Below, piece after piece: positions 37,184-50,189 of a DNA stretch of 64,000 nucleotides. Source of the DNA: Spirodela intermedia (Eukaryota; Streptophyta; Magnoliopsida; Alismatales; Araceae); assembly GCA_902729315.2 (NCBI GenBank), contig LR746273.1, forward strand, positions 5,309,001 through 5,373,000, read 5' to 3'. A program made the position numbers and the translations under genes. The notes beneath the pieces are model-generated. The model did no database searches, was not told where the DNA came from, and saw only the letters and a program-made list of their open reading frames with translations. Each line of letters starts with the position of its first letter. The stretch's first letter is position 1.

Positions 37184-39583
37184 TCAAAATTTGTAGTTCT
37201 CCTTCAGGTAATCCACCAATTCTTGCTGCAAATGAATGGAAGTGAATGCTCAGCAGGCAGACGACTCAGGAAAGATATATTTTGCAACGCTTTGGGAATC
37301 AGGACTACTTACGATCAAGCACAAGAGTATGCAGCCAGTCGCCCCAGGAAACAATATATACCAGAAGTGAAGGCTGTGGAACTTTGCGCCGTCAATGAAC
37401 ATTATGGGCAAGCCCGCAGCTGCAACCAGGAAGATATAAAAACCAATAATAAGCTCACTGGTAATGTAAAGTAGCTGTTAAGATCAACCTATAAATGGAA
37501 ATCAACTATCCCGTTCAGATTTTTCTGAAGAGGGTCTTTGTCCATCTGCTGCTTCAGAATGAGATTCTTGCCTATTTCGGGTGATGATCCTTGTACGGAC
37601 TCGGCATTGAAGAAACTCAACCGAGTCAACTCATTTGACACAAGTTAGGCCCTATACCGAACTATAAGTCCACTAGTCTATCTTCGTTAATTGCATCTTC
37701 AATGCTATAAATTCTTCTCAGTATGTACTAAGATCCATGTTCCCTTTTGACAAAGAAATGCTCTTTATGGATACCAATATATCTGCATTGACACAGAAAG
37801 CATCAGCTAGAAAATGAAATTACCTGGTGGATGTACTGAATGTGTAGCGATCATAAATGCCACAGATGCAGCAAGTGCGGTGCTCCTAGCAAGCCAGCCT
37901 GGGCCAAATAGGTAGAGTGCTAAAACACCAAAAGCAGCACATCCAATCTGTGCCATGAACATGTTGTATTTCTGCAAAATCTCTCCTTTGTCATTATGTG
38001 CTACAGAAACTGGGTGTAATTGTTAAATCAAAATTTTAATTAAGATCTTCCAGTATTCCTAATAATGAGGAGAATGGCACATTGCTTTTTTTTAGGTAAT
38101 CTGTCCCATAATCTTCCCTCAAATAATGCCACAACATGCTTCTTGTTTTAACAAAATATGAAGAGTTATCAGACAATTCCTCTGTAATATAATTCTCTCA
38201 TTCACTTCACTAATGTGAGACTGTGAGAGGATACATCGTAGACAGGATAAGCCCTGACTTGGACAGGAGAAATTTATTAATCATCAACGAACAGTAAAAT
38301 AAATAACAGTGATCTAGGCAGGCGTCGCAGAAAGATAGCAAATGAATTTTAGAAGAGTACTCACAGGATAACTTCCTTCTACTACAGCAGTAGCTTATAA
38401 AGAATGCATTAAATCACAGGGAAGATGATGCCTCATGATCAAGATTCAAAACAGAGCACCAAAACTGGTGGTCAGTTCGGAGTTTGGTGGAACAGCATGG
38501 TTTGCCTTCTTTATGTTTATACTGAGGATGGCATTTGCTGCTTCAGGTTCTTCTATAGACAATATGCGGAATAAGGAATAAGATGAGATTCCGAGTGATT
38601 AAGTTTTTCACGAAGTAAATGAGTGATAGACTCTTCAAGATACGATGGGTGGATGAATCCTCTTCTCTACATAATTGGAGGCTTACTTAAATGACATGAT
38701 GATGAAAATCTCTACTTATCTTTCTGGTTCAACAATATAAGGCAACGACAAAACGATTTTACTAGTTACTCCAGAACCTCAATGGATATTCATGTAGGAG
38801 CACATAGCTCTTATAACCATCTACTCCCATACTCAGCATGGGTTCTATCCATTTTGACGAAGGGAATAAATGTTCGGCGAAAATAAATCTAATCACAGCT
38901 AGAAAACAATGTCCAAGAAGATATCAGCACGCAGGGCACATCAACGGGCATCGGAACATTTCTGACACAATAAGATATATGAGCAAAAAAAAGAGAGAAA
39001 AAGAGAGCCATACCCGCGCCCCTGGAGTAGCGGGCGTTGCGAACAACACAGCACATACAGCACCGAGGGGTGCAATGGTAAACGACAAGCCCGTTGGGGC
39101 TATCATCTGGTCCATTTTTCCAAGAAGCGCCATCGCCAGGAATGCACCTGCACAAGATAAGCACAACCCAGGCGCCTTCAAAATTTTATGTGACCGGTGA
39201 TCCGAATTACAAGCATCGAATTGGAGAAAAAGGCAATGGAGACCTGCAGAAGGCCATATGACGTCGCTGAGGCGAGTGGCGGGAAATGCGGATCGGGACA
39301 CCCGGAAGTCCTCCCACCAACTGCTGCCACTGCCAGCCGTGGTGCTACAGCACCTTGCGTCCGTCGGAGCGCCGGCTGCTCTGGATTGCCGCCGCCTCCC
39401 CCGGAGAGAAATTAGGAAAAGATCGCCGCCGCTGAAACCGGAATATACTGCCCCTAGGCGGAGGCCGCGCGGAATCGGGGGAAAATCGAGGAATGGAGCG
39501 AGAGGAGATGGCTTCCTGACAGCCGTCGTCACCGCGGCGGAGGGAACCCGCAGCTGGAGACGCAGTGGCGTCACCATCGCCAT
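37184..39583 (-). CDS. Plastid HPP-family integral membrane protein (nitrite-transporter-like)
   Basis: HPP-domain proteins are four-helix membrane proteins. The plant members sit in the chloroplast envelope and have been linked to nitrite transport (AtNITR2 type). Five minus-strand exons: 39583-39244, 39147-39014, 37971-37824, 37419-37313, 37225-37184. Phases agree, product 256 aa. The basic, Ser/Arg-rich N-terminus (MAMVTPLRLQLRVPSAAV) looks like a transit peptide. Helices follow: AGAFLAMALLGKMDQ, GLSFTIAPLGAVCAVLFATP, MAQIGCAAFGVLALYLFGPG, and a hydrophobic stretch ending GATGCILLCLI. The naming motif HSVHPPAAGLP is formed at the exon 3/4 junction. The tail is QELVDYLKENYKF. An in-frame ATG at 39670 would add 29 residues; I prefer 39583 because it opens the transit-peptide-like sequence. 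Substrate is inferred from the family only. Confidence 0.9.
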
Positions 39584-42500
39584 CGATCCCCCGCCTCTCC
39601 CCGCCTCATTTCGTTCATCCGCATAAATAACGAACTCGAGGAGATCAGGAGGCGCGCGAAGGGCCGGCAAGCGTGGCCCCTGGCGGCTGCGGTCGGCCGC
39701 CCCTCCGCCACACGCACGGGGCCATTCATGGCCGAGGGACGCTCCCCCTTGCCACCACGAGTGACATCACAATTTTTTTATTCAAAAAACCATCGATCAC
39801 GCGATCGGAGGTTCCAACCTGACGTTGACGCCATATCTGATCTCGCCCAATCGCCTTTTTCACCGCCGGCTCCACCACCGCGCCACGAACAAATCGCCGC
39901 CGCCGTCCGGCCCCCGAAGCAGGAAGAAGAAGAAGAAGAAGAGAATGCTGGCGAAGCACACCGGCCCCCAACCGCCGGCCGGTGCGGATCCCGCCGGCTG
40001 TGTCAGTATTTATAGTATGTTTTTTTATTCTCATCACATACTTTTTTAAATTCTCTCGAGTAAAAAAATCGGTTATTAAAAAAATGAAAATAAAGAGCCA
40101 TCGAGTCCCGATTTTCCATATAATTAAATGCCCTTTTTATATATTTTCCAATTATCCCAAATAATATTAAATAAGAACCAAGGTTTATGGCGATTGGTTC
40201 TCCCACACTTTTTTTTTTTTGGGCAATCCTTGAGGATTATCTTGAATTTATACCATTAATATTTTAATAGCACCTTCAGGTTCGATGAAATATATCATTA
40301 ATAAATATAAATATATTTTTTATTAATAAATAAAGGGGAATTATTCAAGCCCATATAAAATATCTTGTAGTTAGCATGCTAAATTAATTAATATAGTTAC
40401 TTATATAATGATAAATTTTGGTGATTTGTTCTTCCCACGGAGTAGACTTGCCTGATCAAGTAAAGATCATTCTATGGCTCTGAAATCAATAGAATCGTTC
40501 TCATAAATTATAAAAAAAATTAACACTATAAATATGGTATTAAATCGAGATAAATCAATTTTCCCATTTTTTTATCCCCTAATTATACTAGCCCAATTAG
40601 ATCGCAAAGGCATTCTTATATTGACTCGAAACCCAACTCATATACTTTGCATTATTTTTCTTCCATATTTCAGTCATTTACCTCACTATTTCTCAGTTTC
40701 TTTCTCTCCCAAAATAAAACATGTTTAAGGAAAGCACAATATATATATATATATACTATTTTTCCCACTGAAAAATAACTAGACATAAATAATGGGGGGG
40801 GGGGAATCATATACAATAAATACGCCAAATAAAATGCATAAACGTATACTATACACTTAGGAATATAAGACCATAAAAAAAATGAAAATATGGGTAAGAA
40901 ATTGATCGAGTACATCTCATTCAGCCCCAAAATCCTCCGTCACTGACCAGACGAAAGTCCAATCTTAGAAAAAATGAAAATATTTATGAGCAGGACGCAT
41001 GAATGTGCTCACGTGAAGATGTAATAAAAATTGGACCCTTGTTGAGGTTATTAAAAAAAATAAATCTCCTTAATAATTTCATGGTGATGACATTATGTGA
41101 TCATCAAATAAGGTTTCTACCACTTAAACGTATGGTACGAAAAATAATATATACACATAAATTCAGGTATCGACTCTGAGCTCAGTCACTGATTGATCCA
41201 TGAGAGATTTACATAAAATCCAAAGAATCAGGAGGAGGAAACGATCTTTACAGATAGATCACGAGAAGCATTACTCGATCATTATGGGGCATTCATCCAA
41301 GGGAAACCAGAGAATAAAAATTCATATAAAAATCGTATTCAGCTCCCCTAAAGCATCAAAACAAGTGAAAATAAAGAAAACCCAGACAAAAAAAAAATTA
41401 AAAGGAAAAAACTTCAACCTGTGGAGTCCATCTGCAACGTTCTTGAGACTTAACCGTACTGTCTGTACAAAGCCCCTGTTGATCTGAAAACCCGGTTTTA
41501 ATTCCTCTCAGTCTCCAATTCCTTGCAGTAATGATGCCATTGAGATTGGTAGAAGATCACGTCAATGCAAGTGATCTGGAATTGGTGTGGGAATGTTTCT
41601 GCAGCACCATTTCAGGTTTAGACACTGTCCAAATATCTAAGTACATTTATTCACTTTAATTGGTTCGGATGCTCAGAATACAACTCATAATTTATGAATT
41701 TTCCACCAAAGAACATCATTTCTCAGTGGGTAGACCAAAAAAAAAAAGACCGAATAAAGGAAATTTGTGAGGTGAAGTTGTTATCATCTCCTGTTCCTTA
41801 ATGGGAACACTGTCAAGAACACTGTCAAGCTTTTTTATTGATGATTGGATGGAAGCAAAAAAAAAAACTCACGGGGATATTCAAGATTCATGATTCCTTC
41901 TGGAGGGGCTTAGAACTGTTTTGTAAAATTCATTAAAAATGGCGTGAAAGAAGCTTGACAAAAAATATCATTCTTGGAAAGGAGTATCTCAGCCGAATGT
42001 AGACTATTAACCCAAAAAACCAGTGCAGTGGAAGGCCTCATTCAGCCTGCTGTGCATGCTAATGGCTTCACCGCGAGATTACATGATGCTTTGATCGAAT
42101 GAATAGATCGGCACAACAAAAGCTGGAAAAATAAACCAAAAGAAAGCAACACGAAGGGATGCATGCTGATGAGTGTCGAATGAAAAGTCTCCTACTCCAA
42201 AGTTTCAGCTGGAAAATTCCTACTAATCTCACAGGTCCCAACAGAAGTGTATATTATTTGTTTATAACTTTAGAAGACGGCATAAAAGGGACAATAGGTG
42301 TTAAAAAATTGAAATGCAACAGGGTAAAAAGGGTAGAATAGTATCAGATCAATAATTCAAAAATAATAGGACTTCAAATTTATACAACATTTTTCTAAGT
42401 AAATAATGATAATTAGAGAGTAAATATATTATTTATTAATTCTGTTCTCCCATCAAGGAGATGTACAGGAAGAAACCCATTAAATAAAACCGAGTAAAGT

Positions 42501-42587
42501 TTGCCATTTCTTTGTATGCATGAGAAAGAAAATTGACAATAGACATCAATTGAAAAACAGTCACCTTTAGAATGACCACGGGACAGA
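39584..42587. other. HPP upstream region and HPP-MyoB intergenic DNA
   Basis: The first ~430 bp (39584-40010) are GC-rich, with a (GAA)n run near 39922-39941. This is probable leader and promoter of the HPP gene. The remainder is strongly AT-rich, with (AT)n at about 40739-40757 and a G10 run at 40793-40803. No supported gene. The last ~200 bp are the likely 3' UTR of the myosin-binding protein gene. Confidence 0.5.
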
Positions 42588-45500
42588 TCACACCATCGTC
42601 TGATCTCTTCTTCTGACCCCAATTCGACGTAACTCTCGAAGATGGCAAGCAATCTCTTGGACAAATTGGACTGCACCACTCTCATTCCTAAGGGAATTCA
42701 CAATATGCTCAAGGAAGCTTCTATCAGCTTCAAGGGTCTTCAACCTCTCATTCAGGTGGAGAACTTCATTCTCAAAAGAAGATAAGTCAATCCTTTGAAT
42801 CACGGAGGATTGTGCACTTCCATTATCAAATTCACGCAATTTGGAGATATCATTAACGTTTGCCAGGGTTGGGCCACTTGTCTGTGAGCTTTCACCGGGA
42901 AAGGAGGATTCATCTTGCTCACAGAGGACATTCTCCCCTGAATTACTATCTTTCTGGATCTTCTCATCCCAATGGCCTTGCTCTGTATCATGTCTCTCCC
43001 CTACGCCTTCTACAGAAAAATCACTATTTTCTATTGTGTGATAAGGTGGACCATCTTCTCCCACATTTGATCCTGAAGCATCAACATGAGGGTCATTATT
43101 GGACGAGCGAAGTTTCTTTTCCAACCTTCGCAGGCATTCTGAGATGTACTGTTTTTCGTCATCAAAACTGAACGTGGAGGTCATAGGTGTTGCTCTCTCA
43201 TCCCCTTCGACATCCCTCGAGTCTTTACCACTGCACTCCAATGTCTTCTCACCATTAGATGCCTTGAAAAGCTCCATATCAACAGATTTACCTTCCGTTT
43301 GCTCTGAATTGTCTGTAACCTTGGGGGGCAAAGGTTCATCCCTCAACAATTTCCCGCATCTTTCAAGCTCTACCTTCAGATCTTCTAGTTCTACTTCCTT
43401 TTGGGTTAGGGCATCATTCAGCCTTTGCAGAGCTTCTTGGTCATACTCCGACTGCTCTTCCATCATCCTCTGGTATTGCAGAGCTTCCATTTGCATCGAC
43501 GCCTTCTCCTCTTGTAGCCTAGTGATCATGGCCATGGCCTGGTTCGCAGCAATTGCAGAGGCATTTCTCTCTTCCTCCAACTCTTTGTACAAGAGAGTCA
43601 TTGACTTCCAGTCGAAATCGATCTGGCGTTTCAGACGATCCACTGGACTCTCTCCTTCAATTTCGCTGATGATGCTGCCGCCATCCAGTGACTCAGTACT
43701 GGATTCATTTCTCTCGATAGAAAATTTCCTGCTAAGATTACGCTGAACAATAGCGACCGAAGCATCAAACACCTTAAGATCCTCACCTTGTCCATACACA
43801 CGAGGACTTGGGCTCATCTCACCCCAAGAAATTTCAGGTCCACGGGAGGCAGATATGTGGGACATCAGTAGTCTCAACTCTTCACTGACTCCATGAGAGT
43901 CCCTCGGCGATCCCTGATTCATACTGGATCCAATAGCCATCTTGTAGGCATCATTGAGGTCCATATGATTAAGCATCGATGAACCAGGGTCTTTTGCCGA
44001 TGGGACATGTATCGACTCTGTTCCAGTTGGATTCGAATCATTCGCTGCTTCCACACTTGGGGCAGGGGAAACAGATCCAGCACCAAGAATCACCACTTCA
44101 TCCACCAGAAAAGTCAACCAATAGAAGAAATATTTAGCCACCAAAATCATGAACACATCAGATGATAGAAAGAAAAAAAAAAACAAGGATTAGAGATTAC
44201 ATTTGGGACTTGAAACATTCCCTTCCAAGGGGGAAGGGCCATGGATAATACGACCTACTTCTACTTCAGGCACTGCAACAGAAAAGTCGTCCAGAGAGGG
44301 TTAATTTACATTTAAGCATACCATATGCAACAATCCAAGTGTAATTAAAATCCTACATAGAAAATAATAATTAAGTTGGACTATATGACACAATTAGTCA
44401 GTTGACTGATACATGAGAAGATGTCTAGAAATGAATAATAAATAAAAATTAATTCTTATAAAGATGGTGGCCAAACCCACAGATAGATGATTGACATTTT
44501 TTCTTGTCTGCGTTGGACAGCCAACACACTTTGACTCTACAAGCAAGAAAACAAAAAAAAAGAAAGACGGAAAGGAATCTTGAACTCACCCTTTGATACT
44601 GTTGATTCAGAGGTGGGTTTGAGTTGTAAGGAGCTATGATCCTTCTCTCCTATAAGGGTCCAATTAAGCTCCTCTAGACCATGTGTAGGGTCAGCTCTTC
44701 GGACCAGAAGGGCACCTTCCTCATGCTTCAAAACTTCAGATTCCTCCATGGGAATCAGACATGAATGCTCAGGCGAAAGAGGAACTGTATGCATCTGTTT
44801 CTCCGACACCACATCATCCTCGAGACTTCTTGATAAAACATCCTCTACTTGCGGGCTCTGTGATGAAACACCTTCCTCAACATCATTGGTTCCAACCGTA
44901 GCGCCTCCATCATCATCGTCTGAAGGCAGCATTTCTGACTCAGAATCTGACGTTACCTTTACTTCTGTGTAACCAATGTGGGGCAAGTGATCTCCAATGC
45001 GAGAAGATACTGGCGACCCGGAAGCTTTCTCCTTTTTCTTGGTAGACCCGTCCCCATGGTATGGAAGATGATGCCCAGCAAGAACACTCGAAGCAACACC
45101 AAGTTCATTGATCTCAGAAAAAATCAATTCGCTTTTGAGCGATCTCTGCACATTGTAAGACGAGTATTCCCTCTCAAGTAGAGGCAGATTCGCCAAATCG
45201 TCTCCCCCTATCTTAGCCTCAAAACTGTTAGAATCAGTATCTGCGGATAATCTCTTTGGATTGTCAGTGGTTCCCTCCATTTTCCCCACCTGGGACTTGA
45301 AGGTCCCAGAGCTGGACACCCTCTCTGCAGCATGTGAGAGAAGAGATGCCTCACCAACTTCCGGATGATCATTGGAGATAGTTGAGGCAATCTCTAATTT
45401 ATGCGCTTGGCATATTAAATCGTGACAGAATCCCGGCCTTTCCGCGGCCAAGATGCGGTCAAGACTAGAGCACAAGAGGCATGGGGTCTGTAAATTTGAG

Positions 45501-45649
45501 TAACGGGCAAATCTCTTCACCAGGTATGAGAGCAAGCCATCGAGAAAGAGCAAGAAGATCACCAGCCACTCTGCGACAGCAGATGACAAGGCGGCTGAGA
45601 TGGACTGAGACGGAACGCTCTGCCCCCTAACGCTGTTTCTTGGAGCCAT
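42588..45649 (-). CDS. Myosin-binding protein with GTD-binding (DUF593) domain
   Basis: MyoB proteins are membrane-anchored receptors that bind the globular tail of class XI myosins and mark the vesicles driving cytoplasmic streaming. Three minus-strand exons: 45649-44590, 44272-44201, 44095-42588. Phases agree, product 879 aa. An N-terminal membrane segment (EWLVIFLLFLDGLLSYLV, about 27-44) is followed by the family motif TPCLLCSSLDRIL. A long acidic, disordered middle follows. The DUF593 coiled coil starts near residue 528 (PVDRLKRQIDFDWKSMTLLY) and continues with LYKELEEERNASAIAANQAM and MMEEQSEYDQEALQRLNDAL. A second, leucine-rich coil (SFENEVLHLNERLKTLEADR) lies near the C-terminus. Length is within the plant MyoB range. 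Which MyoB paralogue it is cannot be settled by eye. Confidence 0.92.
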
Positions 45650-46700
45650 GCATAAGCAGAAGCAGCTTCAAATTATCCGCTGAACCAGTGGAACAGCTTC
45701 TCCAATCCGAAAAGCGAAGATCAAAAATCCCCCTGAGAGAAGAAAGTTTTCGCGCCCAAATCATCTTCCAAAAGCCGAGAATGAAAGCCAGAAAAATTAA
45801 CGAAAAATTGCACCCAAATCGAGAAAGATTAGTCAGCAAGTCGAGCTTAAAATATCAAATTAAATATAACAGGATCGCGTTATAGGATGCAGCAGGCCAC
45901 CAAAGAAATCTCTGAATCCTAAAATGAATGAGTATGATGAGTAAATCGGAGATATTCTAAAATTTTTGCAGGACTGTCTCAAATCGACCGACCGATTAGA
46001 ACGTCGAGGGAAGAACAAAATGAAATCAATGCCTTGCAGGGAATGCCAAATTCAAAGCGATCTTCAAGAGAAATCACGAGGACCCATCTACCGAGTAATC
46101 ATGCAACCCCAGGATCTCAAGGGTGCTGAAATGGGAGCAATTCATATTCGAATGCAATTCACCTGAAAATTGTCGAAACTTGCGCCGACACCTCCCCGTG
46201 AAGTTTCGGAACCTAGCGATCAATGAACAGAGACAGCTGAACAACAAGCGAGGGCCAAAGGAGCCGTAGAGCGGGACGTCTTCCGCGGACAGGACGAATT
46301 CCGATTTCGTTCCCCTTTCCTCCGCTCTGTGAATCGATCTCCTGAATTCTAACAGTAAATCTTGCCCAGATGACGTGGGCAGCTCGAACGTCCGCTCCTA
46401 ATGCATCGGCCGCCGCAAGCCGACGAAGAACCACCGAAAGTCGTCAAACCCGACCGGCGCCGCAGCCCCCACCACCACCGGCCAAAAGAGGAACCACCCC
46501 AAAGAGACAGAAAAGGAAGAGAGAGAAAACAGAAATGGCGATCAGGACAATTTTCGACGACGAGAGCCTCCGGGACTGCCGAGGACGAGCCACGGCCCTG
46601 CTTGGGGGCCGAAGGAAGGCGAAGTCCCGAGCAGAGACGATTAATAGATGGTGGGGACGACGGATGCTTTCACCTGGCGAATGATTGCCAGATCTTAATT
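45650..46700 (-). promoter_or_regulatory. Leader and promoter region of the myosin-binding protein gene
   Basis: Moderately GC-rich DNA, strongest at 46200-46680, upstream of the MyoB ATG. It probably holds a long or spliced 5' UTR. I cannot fix splice sites or the transcription start. Overlapping open frames on both strands are low-complexity Arg/Pro translations and are not supported as genes. Confidence 0.35.
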
Positions 46701-48161
46701 TCTCTCCTGATCTTCTATAAATAGTTCTCATTATTCTCACTTAATTAAGTAATCTTTTGAAATAGCTTGTTGCTGTTTCCTAAATATTATATTCATTGAA
46801 TGGAATTTCAACTTAGATTATATTCATTCAAACAATAACGCTAACATTTTCTATTGAAACTTGGATAGAGATCAATTATTTTAGTATCATTTCATGAGAG
46901 AGGGCGAGAGATAGGTGTAGAGAGAGAGAGAGAGAGAGACCCATGACATGTGCAAGGTGGATGGAATTAATGTTGAAATTATCTTAATTTATATTCAAAT
47001 ATTTTTTTTATAATATTCATCGCATAACTAGCTTACACAAACAAAATTATGTTTTCAAAGCATCACTCATAATGTGTTTAATATATGGTTTTTAGAAACA
47101 TCTATTTAAAATTTTAATAAAATTTATACTTGCTTAGGCAAAGCATAACAGTTCATCCTATTAGATTAAATAACTTGATCTTGACAATTAATCACACAAA
47201 GATGAAAAAAAATAATTATAAATATGTTATCACTAACACTACAAAAATAAAGATCTAAATGATTATATATGGTCCTCTAGAAATCTTACAAGAGCTTGAT
47301 CTTGAGCCTCCTAGCTAGCCCAAACCTTACATTTCTGATGTATCTGATGTCAACACCCTACCCATGCGAGAGTATGAAAAATAATGAGATTACTGGTAAT
47401 TTCACATTTATTTTTTCAACACCTATTTCCCAAAGTTTCCCACACAGTTTTTATTCTCTAGAAAAAATATTTTTGAGCAATAAAGATCACTATATATAAT
47501 AATTTATATCTTTCTTTTTGCATTAGTGTTAGTGATAACATATTCTAAAATAAATTTTCCTTCATCTTTATCTGATTAATTGTCAACATCAAATTCTTTA
47601 ACCTAATAGGACGAACTACATAAAAATTATTAAAAAATAAGCAAAAGTATTTCTCAAAGCATAAATTTTTCAAAACATAAATATATTATGTGTGATGCTT
47701 TGAAAACATAACTTGGTTTGCAAAATCTAGTTATATGATAAATATTATAAACACAAATATTATTTAAGTGATGATTATAATAAAATTTATTTTTTCAGCA
47801 AAAAAAGGATGATGCTCGTAATGATACTTCAGCTATTTTTTGTAAATACCTTGTAAATTGTGATACAAAAAACTCTAATTTTGATGACAAAAAAATATCA
47901 TCAAAATTTCCCTTATTATGATGAAATTTCCCTTATTAGGATTTCTACCGTATATATATATATATATTTAGTGACTATTTAAACGACTAGTTTTTTGCTA
48001 AATTGGTGTTTAGCATGAGGTATGCTTGTATACTCATCTAGTTTGCATGGAATGGCAAAATCGTGAATATATGGTACGAGGAAAGGTAAAGGGGCCCACG
48101 CAACGACGCGTCCCTTCCCCGCGTCCTGCCATTCAACGGCCTTTCTTGTCTTTTCCACCTC
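46701..48161. other. AT-rich intergenic DNA between divergent MyoB and Alba genes
   Basis: Contains (GA)n at 46920-46939, a large foldback element (46990-47765, listed separately) and (TA)n at 47951-47968. No supported gene. Confidence 0.55.
46990..47765. repeat. Foldback / MITE-like element with ~250-bp inverted arms
   Basis: The left arm 46990-47241 pairs with the reverse complement of the right arm 47522-47765. Matching blocks include GTTTTCAAAGCATCAC, TCCTATTAG, TTGACAATTAATCA and ATATGTTATCACTAACACTA, in the same order with small gaps. The spacer (47242-47521) is about 280 bp. No transposase is encoded. Arm ends are approximate and I could not settle a target-site duplication. Confidence 0.85.
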
Positions 48162-48265
48162 TATATATACCATCCTCTCTGCTTAACTGGCCGTTGTGCA
48201 CCGCTGCGTCTGTTCGATCGACTGGGCGCGCGCACGAGAGAAAGAGAGAGAGGGAGAGAGAGGAG
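48162..48265 (+). promoter_or_regulatory. Core promoter and leader of the Alba gene
   Basis: TATATATA at 48162-48169, about 97 bp upstream of the ATG, followed by a GA-rich leader (48233-48265: gagagaaagagagagagg and so on) running right up to the start codon. Confidence 0.6.
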
Positions 48266-49486
48266 ATGGAAGTGGTTGTCGTAGCAGAGGAGGTGAATCG
48301 TCCGGCAAAGGTTGTGGACGATGTGAAAGAGACGCCAGAGAACGGGATCGGCCTGGTGATCCCCAGCAACAGGATCCAGGTTTCCAGCGGCAAGAAGCCC
48401 GTACGCTTCTACGTCAACCTCGCCAAGGTGTACTCTGATCCCGTTCGGTTCTCTGGATCTGACTGGAGAAGACTTCTTCGATTTTCTTGTCTTTCGTCTT
48501 TCTCGCTTCGTCCTCTTGATTTCAGTTACCGACTGGTCGGCGGTCTTCTGAGAATTTCGTGGAAATCATTTTTGAATTGCTGATTCCCTTGGTGTCTGAT
48601 TTTACAGAGGATCATCCATCAGCACAACGAGGTCGTGCTCTCCGCTCTGGGGAAGGGTAGGGATGTATTCCTATTTTCCTTCCATTTTTACCTATCTTGG
48701 TACACTGGAATATGGCAGCTCTTCCCTCGAATTTGTCTTCCATTTCGTGTCTAGATCTTTCTCTTTTGGTTCTTTTGGCTTTTCCCGGGACCTGCATTAC
48801 GTTTAATGGTAATTATAACTTCCATTTTCGTCGAATGCGCGCTGTGAATAGGCTAAATCAAGGTTGAGTAGTATGGTTAGTTTTTCTTGCTGTTGCATTA
48901 TTCTTGTCTGTATGGTTTGTTTAAACAGCAATGAATATGTCTACGAATGGGAAGGGATGTGTAGCTAGTATTTTAGGTTGAAGAGATAAATGTGAGTACA
49001 TTACCATACGTCCTGGTTTGATTATTTATGTGAAGCCCGGCTTATGTTAATCACAATCCTAATGGATTCCATGTGACCTTGAACTCAGCAATTGGAACAG
49101 TCGTCAGCATCTCTGAAATCTTGAAAGCTACTGGCTGGGCCACGGAGAAGAGTAAGAACAGAAGAAGACTTTTACATAACCTTCCAAGAAGCAGGGATCT
49201 GCAATTTCTTAACCATTTTGTAATTTTTTTTTTAACTTTTTTTCTGATCAGAGATCTCGACATCAACCATCGAATCGAAAGATGAGAATAGGGGCCGCCT
49301 CATCCACAAAGCCAAGGTGAGTACGCATTCTGCGCATGATGAAAACTTCTTTTGTTGTCAAATTGTTATTACCTCTGGCTCTCTTTGTTTCCACAGCTTG
49401 AGATTCTACTGGGGAAGGCAGAACACTTTGATGATCTGATGGGGGCTGGTAGACATGCGGAGCCGTCAGAAGTTCAGAAAAACTGA
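48266..49486 (+). CDS. Alba-domain DNA/RNA-binding protein (short, single-domain)
   Basis: Alba proteins are small dimeric nucleic-acid-binding proteins. Plant nuclear Alba proteins bind R-loops and RNA. Five exons: 48266-48427, 48608-48656, 49089-49151, 49252-49316, 49397-49486. Consensus borders, agreeing phases, product 142 aa. The Alba fold is read from IPSNRIQVSSGKKPVRFYVN through LAKRIIHQHNEVVLSALGKA and IGTVVSISEILKATGWATEK, then RGRLIHKAKLEILLGKAEHF. The basic SSGKKP loop fits the nucleic-acid-facing loop of the family. There is no long RGG tail, so this is the short plant form. The start is the first ATG after the TATA box and GA-rich leader. The gene is divergent from MyoB and followed by XRCC4 on the same strand. 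Confidence 0.93.
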
Positions 49487-50189
49487 TGATGAACAAGTAA
49501 CCCGCATGATCCTAACCCATAGTAAATAAAGGCGGAAAAAACAGACTTCCTCTTTTCTGTTATATAGTATACAATTCTGTGGATTGTGTGCCTAAGCTTT
49601 CATCTGTGCTTCTCTATTGACAAAATAGCAGTACTCTTCTCTTCTATTGACAGGGAAGTGGTATCATCTCTCTACCCTTCTCTCTCTCTCTCTCTCTCTC
49701 TCTCTATAAATATATATTGTCTACCTATCAAATCTTTTATGAGTATAAATACTCATGATAGACAATATAACTCTCTCTCTCTATATATATGAGTTTATCT
49801 AAAAGAAATATACCCAATTCTCTCTATATATATGAGTTTATCTAAAAGAAATATACCCAATTTCTCTCTCTTAAACAGTGTCAATGGATACCTATATGTA
49901 AGACAGTCATTTTAAATAAAATCTTTTTCCGTGTCTGGTAAAAAGTTTTAATAATGGTACACGAACTTAAGGGCGGTACGATTTGGGGGAAGAGAGGTGA
50001 AGAAGATGCCCTTCCGGTTTGTAGAATCAGATGCCGTCGGAAGCCGCGATTGGCAGCGATTACTCAGGAGAATCCGATTCCCACCACCGTCGGGGGGGAG
50101 TCGGTTTCTGGAGAGACGCCTAGCCTGGTCGCGCCCTCCCCCGCCGGGTGCCGCGGAGGTGGAGTCCCTTGGGATTCGAGAGAGTGGCC
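49487..50189. other. Alba-XRCC4 intergenic DNA with 43-bp tandem duplication
   Basis: Holds the Alba 3' end, (CT)n at 49679-49705 and an AT/CT-rich stretch. A 43-bp unit containing gagtttatctaaaagaaat occurs twice in tandem (about 49776-49861). The last ~200 bp become GC-rich and are the probable XRCC4 leader. Confidence 0.6.

Noticed and set aside
39726-40049. Frames in the GC-rich DNA upstream of the HPP gene
   Set aside because: Overlap on both strands, low complexity (poly-Glu or poly-Leu from a GAA run); better explained as leader/promoter DNA.
43099-43746. Open frame of 215 codons on the plus strand
   Set aside because: It lies antisense to the DUF593 coiled coil of the myosin-binding protein. 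Its Ser-rich translation is what antisense of Glu/Leu codons yields, and it has no recognisable domain.
46370-46740. Arg/Pro-rich frames upstream of the myosin-binding protein gene
   Set aside because: Present on both strands in GC-rich DNA without any family similarity; treated as leader/promoter.
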